From positions 7,696,001-7,760,000 of the forward strand of contig NW_027464588.1 of the NCBI RefSeq assembly GCF_043290135.1: a stretch of 64,000 nt of DNA. Reading direction: 5' to 3'. This DNA is from Rhipicephalus microplus (Eukaryota > Arthropoda > Arachnida > Ixodida > Ixodidae). This document shows, one piece after another, positions 31,513 to 43,201 of this stretch (position 1 is its first letter; each line of letters opens with the position of its first letter). The notes beneath the pieces were generated by a model. That model saw only the letters and a program-made list of their open reading frames with translations. It did not search any database and was not told where the DNA came from. A program made the position numbers and the translations under genes.

Positions 31513-33159
31513 TAAATTTTTCTTTTTGTTTTTTTTTCAACGTTTTTATTGTACTGCTATTTTTTCTAATGCCTTAGGTTATAAAACAAACTAAAGGCAA
31601 TATTGCATTCAAGTACGTATGTGGGACTGTGTTTTTTGCGCAACAGTAATTAGTATTTTTATTTTCATTATTAACTTTTTATTTATTTCATAATATAACA
31701 AAATTAAGGACTAAGGGGAACATTGGGTCTGCTTGATTGTGAAGGGACTCGAGAACTGAGAAAACTCAAACTAAAAAGTTTATTTGAGAAAACACTGAGC
31801 ATTTCACAGCCGGACCAGTTTCTTCAAGGGTAGGCCCTAGGTATGCGCGAGACTTGCTATATGACTCATCTCAAGCTGTGGCAGTTGAGGGAAGGCAATA
31901 TAACTGAGGAGGAGTTCCAAAATATATTTTGGTTGATGTTTTTTGATTCCTCCAAAATAAGGGCTGCACAATTGTGATCGAGCCAAACCAAGAATTGCGG
32001 GCACGAAGCCATGAGACAGAAAATGAATATTGATTGTTTGAAAAATTGCCCTTAATGAGAGGAAGAGTTATGGAGTGCTACGTAGCTTAACCCGCAGTAG
32101 GAATTTTATATATACATATAGATAGTTTAAAATGGACAATGTTGCACACACAGACATTGGTTAAATTTCTTTGCAGCACAGTTGAAGCATCTATGTAGAA
32201 CTGAAGCATCAAGAGAAGCTCATGCGTCCTCACTTTATTGCGCTTTACATAGCTTGTATGCATCCATGCAGCCATGATATAATATATTTTAAAGCATTTG
32301 TTTAACCTATAATCTTCTTATCCATTAAAGCTGGCCCATAAGTTGTGTATTATTTAGCACTACAATTGAAGCGTAATCTGCATGGTGGTCTGAAACAATG
32401 CTTTTGAAGATCTCAAAACGACCCAGCTCTATACACGACCATCCGTACATCAATGATAAGCACCATTATGTGTCCGTACATATCAGTTGTGCTCTCATAC
32501 CTAATTATTTTTCTGGCCACTCCCTCTGCCCCTACCTCGTTTCTGTCGTGAAGCTGTGGCAAGTTGTGTATAGCTGTATTTATATTGTAGGAGCACATAT
32601 ACTATCAATAAAAAATTATTTTTAGGCTACATGCAATTAGTTTTCATAGATTTTCATTTCTTTTGTCGGTGCTCAGGAGAGCTAAGCTCATGGTCGATAT
32701 TTTAAAATAACATTTCTCTTTGCCAATGTTAATGAGAACAGTTTCAATTATATTGACAAGTTCATTCACATTGAACTTAGTTCTCATTATTATTGTTTCT
32801 ACCAAAAAACGAGCCCTTGAAGTTATGCTTTTCTTGCTTGATTTGTTTTCGTGTGACAGCATGCAAGTAAAATGACAGTTATTGTTATTCCTTGTGAATG
32901 ACACATTTTCTGTGTGACAGACTTTAGCACCCTGTCATCTGCAGAAGTTGTATTCATTCTGGAGAAGGGCGAACAGTGGTGACTGACAACACAGACTAGC
33001 CTGCGTTATTCTTTTGTACTATATATGTCACTGTGCATTCATTTATAACTTTATAGAGCTCGGATTTCCTGCTAAAAATGTGACAACTGTACAGTTTCCA
33101 CATTTTTGCAACAATCCACATTTCTTTCATACTACACTATTGCACATTTTCGTAAGCAC
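31513..33159. other. AT-rich stretch, no gene recognised
   Basis: Only short frames without motifs. No mobile element recognised. Confidence 0.45.
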
Positions 33160-33612
33160 CTTACAAAATTTGTATATTTCCGTAAGACCTTACATTCTGT
33201 ATTTTCTTTATGAAAGCTTCTGTACACTCCATACACTTTCCTTATCCTCCCTTATTTTCCATAATGACCTCTCCGTATGCTCCATAAGTTTCCTTATCTT
33301 TCCATATTTTCCATAAAACTCACTCCATCTACGCCATAAAACTTCCTTATCCTTCCATATACTCCATAAAAAGCTTTCCATATATGCCATACATTTTCTT
33401 TATTTTTCTGTATACTCCATAAAAAGCTTTCCGTATACGCCATACAATTTCCTTATCCTTCCATATACTCCATAAGAAGCTTTCCGTAAATGCCATACAA
33501 CTTCCGTAAATTTTCATAAAACTCCATATGTTTTCCGTATGTAGCATAAGGAAATGTTGCGGAGATATATATTTTCCGTAAGATTTCATACGGAACTTTT
33601 CAGTAGGGTAAA
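33160..33612 (-). repeat. 53-bp AT-rich minisatellite
   Basis: Equivalent positions recur every 53 bp (about 33213, 33266, 33319, 33372, 33425, 33478), giving at least six units rich in TCCATA and TTCCGTA. On the minus strand the array begins with ACCCTACTGAAAAGTTCCG, almost the same edge as the 46-bp array at 8103, and its far end has CTTACGGAAAT. Open frames on the minus strand (33208-33390 and 33347-33589) only reflect the repeat. Confidence 0.88.
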
Positions 33613-34374
33613 TGCAAATTCATAATTATTTCATATGGTAGTGACCATTTTCCAATAGTTCCAGCACATCAATAGCAAAATGCATGATCCCCACAGGCTC
33701 TCAAGTGTTTCACCGACAAAGCGGATTGGGAACAGTTTCACAAAAGTACGCTCTTAACTTGCAATGACGTGAGGTGTTAAGCATAGAGACAGCTGTAGGC
33801 TAGTCTACAGCTTTTTTATTGATGCTGCAACTAAATGCATTCCACAAACATGAGGACGGTCAGGCAAAAGACGAGGTCGAATAATGAATGCCGTAATGTT
33901 TGCAAATAACAAAAAAATGCGAGGCCTGCGCGGAAAGCGCTGCACAGTCACAGCAAAAGCTAGAAGAGCAGTCTTTCAGAGCTTTTCAAAGTAGCACTGC
34001 AAGCACATCTGCTTGATACCCACTGGGGTATTATTCATAAAAATTTTTGCGTAGTAGGCCGGCATTCCCTATTTTTCGTCATTCTTATGAAAGGCGTGGA
34101 ATCGGCTAAACAATTGCAAAAATTTTGTGTCAATTGTTCATGGAGTGTTTGACGAGGAAGATGAATTATGGCTAAAGTGGGTGTGAGCCACAGTTTATAG
34201 GGGAACAAGAACAAGCTTTTGTAATGGGCTGAAGCATTGGGCAACGCACTCATTACGCTATTCAATTTGTGCGACAAGTGGTTGTTATTTTACTGTTCGA
34301 AAACGCTTTATACGTCGTAATTACGCGATTGCTTTCCCGACATCAAGCCTACCTAAGGCAAGTTTGCCAACAAG
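33613..34374. other. no gene or element recognised
   Basis: Moderately AT-rich sequence with short frames only. If the duplication at 34.4 kb once extended left into LINE sequence, that part has been lost here. Confidence 0.4.
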
Positions 34375-34510
34375 TAACAAGCACTGGTGTTTTGACCCCT
34401 TTCCGGAGTGGCATCCTGTTCTTGACGCTTGTGTGTGTTTGCCTGACTTCTGATGAAGTATGTTCTGTGTACTTTACTGGTGATAACGTCATTCATAAAA
34501 GAAAAAAAAA

Positions 34511-34694
34511 CTGGTGTGGCACAGTGGTAGAATACTGGGCTGGGACCCAGTGGACCTAGGTTCGAGCCCTACTGTGCCACTTGTACTGGTTTTTTTATTC
34601 AAATTTCAAGCGTTGTGGTTACGGACACCGGCAGCGGCGGACAACCACGTGTAACCCGAGTTGTGATCTCATAACACCTTTCACTGTAATAAAG
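34511..34694 (+). mobile_element. tRNA-derived SINE, family 2 (copy A)
   Basis: The head TGGCACAGTGGTAGAATACT has an A box, and GGTTCGAGCCC a B box. The first seven bases (TGGCACA) pair with TGTGCCA at the end of the head, so a near-complete tRNA fold is visible. The body has TTACGGACACCGGCAGCGGC, CGAGTTGTGATCTCATA and ends CTGTAATAAAG. It is regarded as a SINE, not a tRNA gene, because the same body follows the head in all three copies. Confidence 0.75.
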
Positions 34695-35039
34695 CATGGA
34701 ACTTGTTTCGAGACTCACTGACCGTCGAGAGTCTTATAAATGTTATGGATATTATGTCGCAGGAAAGAAGGTTCTGCCAACTGACGAGAAGAAAAAAATG
34801 CCATAATTTTATACCACCATGACGTCATATACACAGAAGGGTAAAGTTTTGAACAGGGTAAGAAGACTAGAAGGAAAACGTATTCAGTCCCCCTGCAGAA
34901 CACGCAAGGCGACAGATGAAAGGGTCAAGAAAACACCCTTGGGACACACTTGGAACACGTCACCAGCTCACCACACTATAGCGAAGCGTTACAATGTTAC
35001 GAAGCCAGAATGGAAATAAAGAATATAGAACGCCAATAT

Positions 35040-35640
35040 ACAACATACAATGAACCCTTCTGTTTGGCTGAACTAAATGCCTCACTTACTTGCTGCGATA
35101 AATCTACCCCAAAGCCGGACCGTGTGCATATGAAATGTTCGACCACCTTCCTACCTAAATACCAAAAGCACTCCTCTTCATGTATAATGCGATATGCTTT
35201 CCCAGAAAACTACCCCCGGCATGGAAGGGAGCCATCGTTTTCCCGATTCTAAAACGAGACAAGGCTAATTTGCGTGAACTAGTTGTCTTTGCAAGGTCTT
35301 TCAGAAAATGATAAACAGGCGCGGCTGATGCAATGTCTTGAAACCAATGGCCTGCGTAACCTATACCAACGTGGGTTTCGAGAAGCTCGGTCCACCACTG
35401 ACCACCCTGTCTTTATCGAGGAAAAACACTTTACGCTTTTATTGATAAGCAATTTTCTTCTTTTTGTGTTTTTCGATAAATAAAAAGGCGTATAACACTG
35501 CATTGTGCTTTGACATATCGCAAGACCTGCCACATTGAGGTGTGTGGGGTACAATGCTGAGAATCATGGAACGTTACGTGTCAAACCGGACTTTTTATGT
35601 GTGTGTGGGCACTGTCTTATTACGGATGTTTGAAGAACGC
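35040..35640 (+). pseudogene. I-clade LINE RT fragment in duplication copy A
   Basis: Frames broken by many stops and shifts keep I-clade RT signatures: FCLAELNASLTCCDKSTPKPDR, a YRLVSL-like region near 35280, YQRGFREARSTTDHPVF (35370-35410) and the TFYVCVGTV block near 35600. The fragment stops abruptly near 35628, where unrelated LINE sequence begins; in copy B the same RT continues through to RNase H. Confidence 0.7.
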
Positions 35641-36393
35641 AATAAATATCCATATCATCACAATCAATGTCCATATCTTTAGTAAGATGAACTGGCGCTC
35701 TTTGGCCGTGAAATGGTCCTTGCGCCACCAAACATCAAACATCATCGTTATTGACAGAACAAATTTAACCGCTGCACTTGTGAACAACCTTTTCCCCAAA
35801 CCTGCTTATCGAAAGCCACATTTTCTTCTGTCTGCTCACGATTTATTATTTCGTGTACGTAGAATGTGTATATCTTCTTCAGCGAAAACATTTTTCATTA
35901 AACTGCACACTTCCACGGTGCCAGTGAAAACGTGGCTGAATAAAAAATCAATATACGTACCCTGGACAGTGAAATGTAGGCTCTGCAACCAACCTGAGGC
36001 TATAGAGCATTATTTCATTCATTGTCGTGACGATTTCTATTTTTGGGATATTCTAAATAGAACGTTAAGCAAAGAACTTCCAATCACAGCTCATGGTATT
36101 AGGTTCCTTCCGTTCAAAAACAGTCTCACTGATAATACTACTTACGACCTGTTTATGTTGTTGGGACTTTATTCACTATGGAAAAGTCGCATGATGGATA
36201 GACACGCCGAGGCACCACGGTCGACGAGATCTGTCTTCCGAGAAGCAGCTGCTCAAGTTCGCAGTGTTGTTGAGATGTTTGACCCCGTTACGGAGTGGCT
36301 TCCCGTTCTTGATGCTTGTGTGTGTTTGCCTGAATTCTGATGAAGTATGTTGTGTGTACTTTACTGGTGATAATTTCATTCGTTAAAGAAAAA
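35641..36393 (+). pseudogene. C-terminal end of an L1/Tx1-like LINE ORF2
   Basis: The open stretch to 36340 matches the C-terminus of the LINE at 30631-31305: TFFIKLHTSTVPVKTWL, a CCHC finger (CRLCNQPEAIEHYFIHC), FYFWDILNRTLSKELP and HGIRFLPF, followed by LFMLLGLYSLWKSRM. Similarity is roughly half the residues by eye, so it is a related but different family. The 3' UTR and an A-rich tail end near 36400 where a family-2 SINE starts. No upstream RT accompanies it, so this copy is 5'-truncated or was cut by the duplication. Confidence 0.75.
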
Positions 36394-36404
36394 AAGAAAA
36401 CAAA

Positions 36405-36596
36405 ACCGGTAGGGCTCAGTGGTAGAATACTGGGCTGGTACCCAGCGGACCCAGGTTCGAGGCTCCGAGCCCCACTGTGTCACTCTTCTAGGTTTTTTTC
36501 TTCTAATTTCGCGTGATGTAGTTACGGACACCGGTGGTGGTGGAACACATCGCGTGACCCGAGTTGTGATCTCATACCATCTTTCACTACAATAAG
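36405..36596 (+). mobile_element. tRNA-derived SINE, family 2 (copy B)
   Basis: Paralogue of the SINE at 34511 by segmental duplication. The head (GGCTCAGTGGTAGAATACTG) keeps a perfect A box, the B-box region carries a small insertion (GGTTCGAGGCTCCGAGCCCC), and the body has GTTACGGACACCGGTGGTGG and GACCCGAGTTGTGATCTCAT. Confidence 0.75.
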
Positions 36597-36742
36597 GCAT
36601 GGAAGTTGTTTCGGGACTCACCGACACCCGAGATTCCTATACACGTTAGGGATATTATTCCGCAAGAAAAGGGGTTCCGCTGAAAGGCGAGATGAGAAAG
36701 TTGGCATAAGTTTATATCCAGTATGACGTCATTTACACAGGA

Positions 36743-36895
36743 TTGATTTGATATATATGTGCGGTTTAACGTCCCAAAACCACCGCATAATTATGAGAGA
36801 CGTCGTAGTGGAGGGTTCCCAAAACTTCAACCACCGGTGGTTCTTTAACGTGTACCTAAATCTGAGCAAACAGGCCTACAACATTTCCGCCTATA
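36743..36895 (-). mobile_element. SINE family 1, inserted only in duplication copy B
   Basis: Minus orientation: the tail side (GATTGATTTGATATATATG) is on the left, and the 5'-truncated end (GGCGGAAATGTTGTAGGCCTG on the minus strand) on the right. TACACAGGA flanks it on both sides (36734-36742, 36896-36904). Copy A has the empty site, CATATACACAGAAGGG, near 34830. Confidence 0.85.
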
Positions 36896-37079
36896 TACAC
36901 AGGAGTTGAACAGGGTGAAAAGAGTAGAAGGAAAACATATTCACTACCCCTGCTGAACGCGAAAGGTGACAAATTGGAGGGTCAGGCAAACACCCTCGGG
37001 TCTCCAACTGACTACTTTATAGCGAAGCGTTCCGACGTTACAAACCCAGAATAGACAGAGATTAGAACGCCAATCCACA

Positions 37080-39850
37080 ACACACAATCAACCTTTCTGT
37101 TCGGCTGAACTACATGTCTCAGTTACCTGCTGCAATAAATCTACCCCAAACCCGGACCATGTGGCATATGAAATGCAGAAACACCTTCCTACTGAAACCC
37201 CAAAAGCCATCCTCTTCATGTAAATGGTGGATATGCTTTCCCGGCAAGCTACCCCCAGTCTGGAAAGGAGTCATCGTTTTCCCGATTATAAAACGAGGCA
37301 AGGCTGATTGCGTCAACTAGTTGTCTTTGCAAGGTCTTTCAGAAAATGATAAACGCGGCTGATGCACTTTCTTGAAATCAATGGTCCGCTTGACCCATAC
37401 CAGTGTGGGTTTCGAGAGGCTCGGTCCACCGTGGTCAGCCCTGTCTGTATCGAGGCACAAACTCTTGACACTTTTGTTGATCAGCAATTTTTCGTTTTTG
37501 TGTTTCTCGATAAAAAAAGCATACGACACTGCTTTGTGCTTTGGCATATTGCGAGACCTGCCGAATTGAGGTGGATGGGGTACAATGCTGAGAATAATCG
37601 AACGTTACGTGTGGAACCGCACTTTTTATGTGCGTGTGGGCACTGTCTTATCACAAATATTTGTCAAAGAACTAGGAGTGCCACAAGGAGGTGTATTGAG
37701 TTGTATGCTTTTTATAGCGACTCTTTGCGCCTGTCTTTCTCACACAATATGTTTTATTGCACATATCACGACGATGTACATCTTTTAAATCGTGCAACCT
37801 CTCAGTATGTAAACGTCAAGTCCAATGAGGTTTGAACAAGGTATCTCAATGAGCAGATGCAGAGGCGTAGCCAGAAATGGGGGCATCTGCTCCCACTCCC
37901 TAAATATTTCTCACCAAGGTATAGAGAACAAAAATGACCATTTTTAGCATGTGCGTTTCCCAAAATCAACGAGGTTCCCCCTCCCTCACCCTTCCCCCCG
38001 AAAAAAATTTCTGGCTATGCGTCTGGGCAGATGAAAGAGGTTTTAAACTCAACATGCAAAACAGAACTTGCGTTTTGTTCTGGCGAGAGAGGGGCCTCCA
38101 TCTCGACCCCGACATTGACTTGCATGGTCAACGCCTGTTTCTCAAGACTAAGCATAAGCTCTGGGCCTATTATTGACGCAAAACTAGCCTTAAGAACATA
38201 CACAGTTTTTTTAACTAGCTGTTTGAAATTCTCGAATATTTTGAAAGTGTTGTCACGCACTACCTATAGCACTGACTAGAAATGCTTCATAAGTTCATAT
38301 AAAGCCATTGCACGCACGCGCCTAGATTACGATGGTATAACCTAAAAGTTTGCGACACCATAAGCTTTAAAGATGCTCGACCCTGCCCACCAAATGCATT
38401 CGCCTTTCTACAGGTGCTTTTCGAACTAGCCCTGAAGAAAGCCTGTACGTAAGATCAAATGAATGCTTCGTCACTCAACTTACAGAGATGTTACATGCCT
38501 TTGCAGCACTTACTGAAGGTGAACGCAGACTAGAAACATCCCACTCTCTCCAGAGTTACTTTACTAATTTGTCCAATTCTGCTTTGTTCTACGATCATCC
38601 TTCGCTGAGACAGCCCAACTGACTCCATGTGAGCAACCTCGCTGAGAAAACTGACGTGCCATTTCTAGAGCACCGTTTTGATGGCTCCCGCATTATATGC
38701 GTCGCATTTTAATCACACTATAGTGGCAGATTACAGGCTGTGATTCATCTTTCATGGGAAATACAAAACATGCTAATACTGCAAATATCCACACGCACTA
38801 CGTCGCACTTCAACGCAAGTACGCTTGCTTAGAGTGTTTCACCGATGCTTCAAATTCTCACACTGGTGAGTCCTATGCCACTGTTTGTCCATCCTTTTCT
38901 AATTCCAGTGTTTTGTAAGCCCAAACAAGCATAATAACTACAGCTCATGCAATATCTGTAGCCGTCAAGCAAAATAAGAAACTACAACTACAAAGTCCAG
39001 TAGTATACACGGATTAACTTAGCATAGTAACAGCTTTGAAAACTTTGAGAAACCGTAAAACCCTGTTTTTTGGTCAGCTTACTCTTTTCATTCACTATCT
39101 ACGCCCTCAGACGGCATGTTGTAGTGTGCATGGGTCCCAGGGCATCATCATACCGGAGAAAGGTGCTCGCGGATCAGCTGGCCGCATCCGCTCAGCATAC
39201 CGCTAGAGCTAACGTATTCATAGCAGTCCCCTCCCTTGCTCTGTGGCTTTTTCTACGACAGGAGCTCAGGGACTGCTGGTATCTCCTATGAAATCGGCAA
39301 ACACCAAACAATTCGCATGTAATCAAACTGAGACTTGGAAATTGGTCAGCAGTATCCAGATCACACTACATACAAGTCGCACTTGCCAGGCTACCCATAG
39401 GACACATACAAAGCACACGTGCATATTTACTGTTTCGCGGCAACCCACCCATTCGTGAGATTTTGAAAACCACTCACGGTTCTTCACGTTTTCGTGTAGT
39501 GTATACGATTTGATGCTGTAAGAAAAAAGCACTTTTGTGGCCCTACTAACAGCAGCTTCCAGTACATTCTATCATGCCCATCGGTATGAACACGCTTTTT
39601 TATCTTCAATAATTGTTCAACTTTTTTTGATGCACGTACTTTTTACACCATATCCCTTTCTGATCTGCTTTCTTTTTCTTTATGGTATAGCAAGCCCCTT
39701 GGGGACACCGGTTTGTCGCTTGCATTTCATTGTTCATTTGACCATCCACTTACTGCGTCCCCGTAGCACAATAGTGCACAGCATGATTCATTCTTACTCC
39801 ATCCCCATATTGTTTGAAGCTTTCTTACTCGGCGCGAGCGGGCTGTGTTG
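37080..39850 (+). pseudogene. decayed I-clade LINE ORF2 (RT to RNase H)
   Basis: Broken frames cover RT fingers (LPPVWKGVIVFPIIKRGKA near 37240), FREARSTVVSP (37410), KKAYDTALCFGILRDLPN (37520), RVGTVLSQIFVKELGVPQGG (37640) and the YHDDV remnant of YVDD (37770). Beyond the hAT MITE come GFKLN, a thumb/connection region with LKVLSRTTYSTD (38240) and RTRLDYDGI (38320), then RNase H (FTDASNSHTGESYA near 38840, YTD near 39010, a GHRGI/GNEKAD-like remnant near 39140). C-terminal finger sequence decays after 39450 and the end near 39850 is approximate. This is a different family from the intact element at 22 kb. Confidence 0.75.
37860..38025. mobile_element. hAT-type MITE, 166 bp, inserted in the I-clade LINE
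   Basis: Terminal inverted repeats CAGAGGCGTAGCCAGAAAT (left) and ATTTCTGGCTATGCGTCTG (right) match at 17 of 19 positions. They are flanked by an 8-bp duplication with one difference (AGCAGATG 37852-37859, GGCAGATG 38026-38033). An 8-bp duplication and a CAGNG start are hAT hallmarks. Removing the element and one duplication restores continuity of the LINE reading frame around WADERGFKLN. No coding capacity, so it needs a transposase supplied elsewhere. Confidence 0.88.
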
Positions 39851-40507
39851 CAAAGTAAAGTTCGTGACAGCAACGAAGCACGCTGTTCTACTGGTGCATG
39901 CATGTCCACATCCGTGACAAGAAGGTACTTGCCGAATCAATTTGCGTATCGGAAAGAGCGTGAGAAAATGATTCAAAGAAACCACCATTCAAGAAGCACA
40001 TCTCGCTGCGTTAAAGTACTGAGCGAACAATTCACAAAGCACGAGATCTGGGCAGCTATAACGACGGCCGTTTCGCTTCGCTCTAAAGCATGGTTCGCAT
40101 AGCTTTTGTATATTCTTGGCTCATAAATGTTCTTGCTGCGAGACCTTCTGCGAACGTGCTCAACGAGCGTTTAGACCAGGCATGGGAGTGCTTTTTACCT
40201 CTACGTTTGGTTGCCAGAAAGCTTCGGTCTCCCTCTTTGTTTTTTTCCAGAAAGTAGAGAAGGCGCACACCTTAAAAATAATGGCTTTTTTATGGGGGGG
40301 GAGGTTCAAAGCTTGATGGAAACTATAGCTTGTGTGCTCTAAGCGCATATACTCGCTTTCATCTATAAAGCACAAGGTATAAGCAGTTTAATGTCAAACT
40401 TGATTGCTTTGGAATAAGCGTACGAAGCCTTTTGAGCGCAACTGAAAATTGTGGTGTTGCTATTGATTCTCGTTCCACGTTCGTTCTAGGTTATTGTCAG
40501 CATCAAT
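39851..40507. other. no gene recognised
   Basis: Short frames on both strands only; probably flank of the decayed LINE. Confidence 0.4.
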
Positions 40508-40735
40508 GAATGAGTGACTACAGGGTGCTCGGCTGCTGCCCGAAGGTCGCTACTTGAATCCCGGCCTGGGTGGTCGCAATTTAGTGAAGAGGAAGTGGTA
40601 GAGAACTGTGTACTGTGTGATATAAGTGCCCGATAGAGAACAACATATGGTCAAAATTTACGAAACCCTCCTCTACGTCATCCTTTATAATTAGAGCCTG
40701 GTTTCGAGCCTTATAAGACGCCATATTTGATTAGT
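40508..40735 (+). mobile_element. diverged SINE family 1 copy
   Basis: The tRNA-like head is readable (GGGTGCTCGGCTGCTGCCCG, GGTCGCTACTTGAATCCCGG). The body keeps only weak landmarks (GAGGAAGTGG, AGAACAACATATGGTC, CTCCTCTACGTCATC). One of the oldest copies here. Confidence 0.6.
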
Positions 40736-41004
40736 ATACTGTGATATTTTGGAAGGGGTTAACTTGTCACGCCAGATGGTAACGTCCTAGCGTACAGACA
40801 CATGCTAATAATGGCGACACAAGCTAGTTATGCGAGACCTTCAACATTATTAGTTACTATCATTCACTAAGTCTTATTCGATATTGGGCCGCTATCACCT
40901 ATAGAAAAACTTACTTTATTAAGAAATGCGCTCTCAGCAAGCGGCCGTATTTAGGGTGTCTCATGAACACTCAACAATAACTATGAAAGATTAAAAAAAA
41001 GAAA

Positions 41005-41166
41005 AGAAGCACCCATAGCACGGTGCCTCAGGAATGTCCACATGCATTTTTCAGAAAGAGAAGCTTCTTAAATGCCGTAAAATTTATCCTGGTTTGGTGT
41101 TTGATCTGAAGACCAACACATTTCTGAAGTGGTTGCTCTGCTAATTGAGCTAACCAAAAAGCTAGA
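41005..41166 (-). mobile_element. tRNA-derived SINE, family 3
   Basis: On the minus strand TTTTGGTTAGCTCAATTAGC carries an A box, with AGAGCAACCACTTCAGAAATG and a degenerate B-box region (GATCAAACACCAAACCAGG) after it. The body ends TTTCTGAAAAATGCATGTGG and GGAATGTCCACATGC-type sequence followed by GAGGCACCGTGC. I recall this head and body from other tick sequences. Single copy in the window. Confidence 0.6.
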
Positions 41167-43201
41167 AATTAACAGCGCGACTGCGAATTCACCAACAACT
41201 TGAAGCACACGGAGACAAGTATTGTGAATGAGTTCTGCGGAAACTCGCAAGGTTGAATTTTTCAAAATCCGCAAGGTCTAAACCCGCGAAACTGAAACCC
41301 CTGAACAGGATGACTTTTCTTGACAACTAACAAACTTTTCGTTCTAAGAAATCAGCACGTATTACCTTGTGGCTGTGTGCTTCGTGTGTTATGAAGTAAA
41401 TATGTTCTTTTGTTCACATTTGCATGTGCGTGTGTGCAAAACAAATATAGTTTCTCAAATGTGATTCGTACTGAAAGGAAATATTTTATTACATTATAAA
41501 AATTGTCTACAGTTGGGAAAATCCAGGAACTAAAACACATCGGAGAACAGCAAACATTTTGCACACATATAACATCACATATGCCCCAATTGAAGATTTT
41601 GTTCGGTGGGCAACAAGAACAAAATGCAATAAATATGTGCGCCTCACTCTACAGGCTAATTTAACAAACTTATTCTGCAAAAAGGCTCGCTGAATGCTCA
41701 TATCATATTTCTGTTAAGGTAAAAGGCATTTATAATGTATACAACATTTAACATGTCACGTCACTATTATCATCGTAAAACAGTTGGTAACTGGAAATGG
41801 CTAGCCGTTTTACCAAGTCAGAACCAAAAAACTGCAATTGGTTAACGGCCTCAACTCTCAGATTATAGCATCCCAAACAGTCGATTGAGTTACACTGCTC
41901 AAACAACTAGGAAGGACTCCAGACAAAGACGGTTGAACTGTGTTCAATGCATGAGTACACTTTTACGCTCAGAAGAATACCTAATAGTCACCGCCCAACA
42001 AAGAATTGACCCATACCTCTGGCTGTGCGAGACACACCGAGGCATGAGCGTTCGAACAATGTTTCCCAGCATGGAAATTTTTGGAATTTTTGTTTTGCTT
42101 TAAAATCATTGGGCCGAGTTAACATCTTAGAGGACGTGCACTATAAGGACAGAGACGATTTGTTAAATGCATTATTTGGCTTTCTGCTAAACAAATAGAC
42201 CACGACCGTTGACCACCTTCTACCTCAGCGGTGGAGTTAGCACAGTGCTCAGCACAATCTCGCTTTCTATGGGGGTCATCCTGCCCAGATAGGTCATCAT
42301 ATACGGTCTTCCGCACATGCTACGGCATACCATTTGCTTGCAGGTGTGCTTGTATACCATTTTTAACTATCTCGGGCTTATCATAACTGTCTTTACATTC
42401 CAAATAGGGCTCTAATGCTCCAATTTCGAGTCCTCCACTTGGTCCCCCACCAAAATAGTGCTACTAGATATCCCATCCAATGCTACACAAGAATCCGCTA
42501 CTAACATTTAGGACGTTTATTTAAGGAATTTGCTGCAATCATCCTGATTTTCATTTGGATTCATTCAATAGAGCTATTCTGAGGTAACCGTACTTCAGTA
42601 ACGATGTCCATGCTCTGAGAAATTCCACAACATATCATCGAGAGAACACTCCTAATCCTTCCTTTTAGAGAGGCCATTTGCCTGATCAAGCTCCGCAAAA
42701 CAATTTCTAGCCTCTCGTGCATCGACTATGCATGGTGCATTGTCAAGTCTTCTCTCAAGAAAGTGGTTCCCTGTCGTCCCTGAAAACAGCCTGAATAATG
42801 CATTGAGATAGTCTACCTTCCCTTGACGCGCAAGCTTTGTGGGTTGAGGAGCTGCTTACAGTGGCGGAGAACACATATTCGTGACCGCCAAGTCTTCTCT
42901 TCCACCACAAAGAGCCTCAGCTTCCACGAGACGCAAGCGAAGGGACAATTTTTTTTTGTTCGACGCCACATTTTCGCGAGCCAGTTCTACCTCGTGTTGT
43001 GGACGTGCATCGCGCTTCTCTTGCTCACGACCTGCACGCGCCTTGCGCTCGCTTTGCCTGCTCTAGTAGAGGCTCGTGTTCGGTGGCACGGTGCTGTCGT
43101 TCACGAGCTTGCTATTCTCGCATGCACTCCCTCAGTTTTTCTACAGTGAGTCCTAGCTTTTCAACGACGCAACTCAGATCTCTTAAATACTTGTCGTGGT
43201 A
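41167..43201. other. no confident gene; possible decayed gag-like segment at 42.8-43.2 kb
   Basis: Most of the stretch has only short frames. At 42800-43190 the minus strand encodes a charged Arg/Glu-rich sequence with stops (LRDLSCVVEKLGLTVEKLRE, then QARERQHRATEHEPLLEQAK), reminiscent of the coiled-coil N-terminus of tick gypsy Gag proteins. That resemblance is weak. Confidence 0.3.

Larger units (their letters stand above)
34375..35640 (+). repeat. segmental duplication, copy A
   Basis: This segment aligns, in the same order, with 36274-37652: a LINE 3' end (34375-34503), a SINE (34511-34694), unique flank (34695-35030) and an I-clade LINE RT fragment (35040-35640). Many substitutions and small indels separate the copies, so the event is old. 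Copy A lacks the family-1 SINE present in copy B. Confidence 0.85.
36274..37652 (+). repeat. segmental duplication, copy B
   Basis: Colinear with copy A (34375-35640). Matching landmarks include TTTGACCCCGTTACGGAGTGG, the family-2 SINE, TATGACGTCATTTACACAG, ATAGCGAAGCGTT, and TTGTCTTTGCAAGGTCTTTC. It differs by a family-1 SINE inserted at about 36743-36895. Confidence 0.85.

Noticed and set aside
33208..33589. Minus-strand frames with repeated YGKYGKIRK-like peptides
   Set aside because: They are produced by the 53-bp minisatellite; the period is not a multiple of three and frames rotate between units.
34517..34585. Functional tRNA gene
   Set aside because: Acceptor-stem pairing and A/B boxes are good, but the anticodon arm does not give a regular 7-base loop and the same body follows the head in other copies, so it is a SINE head.
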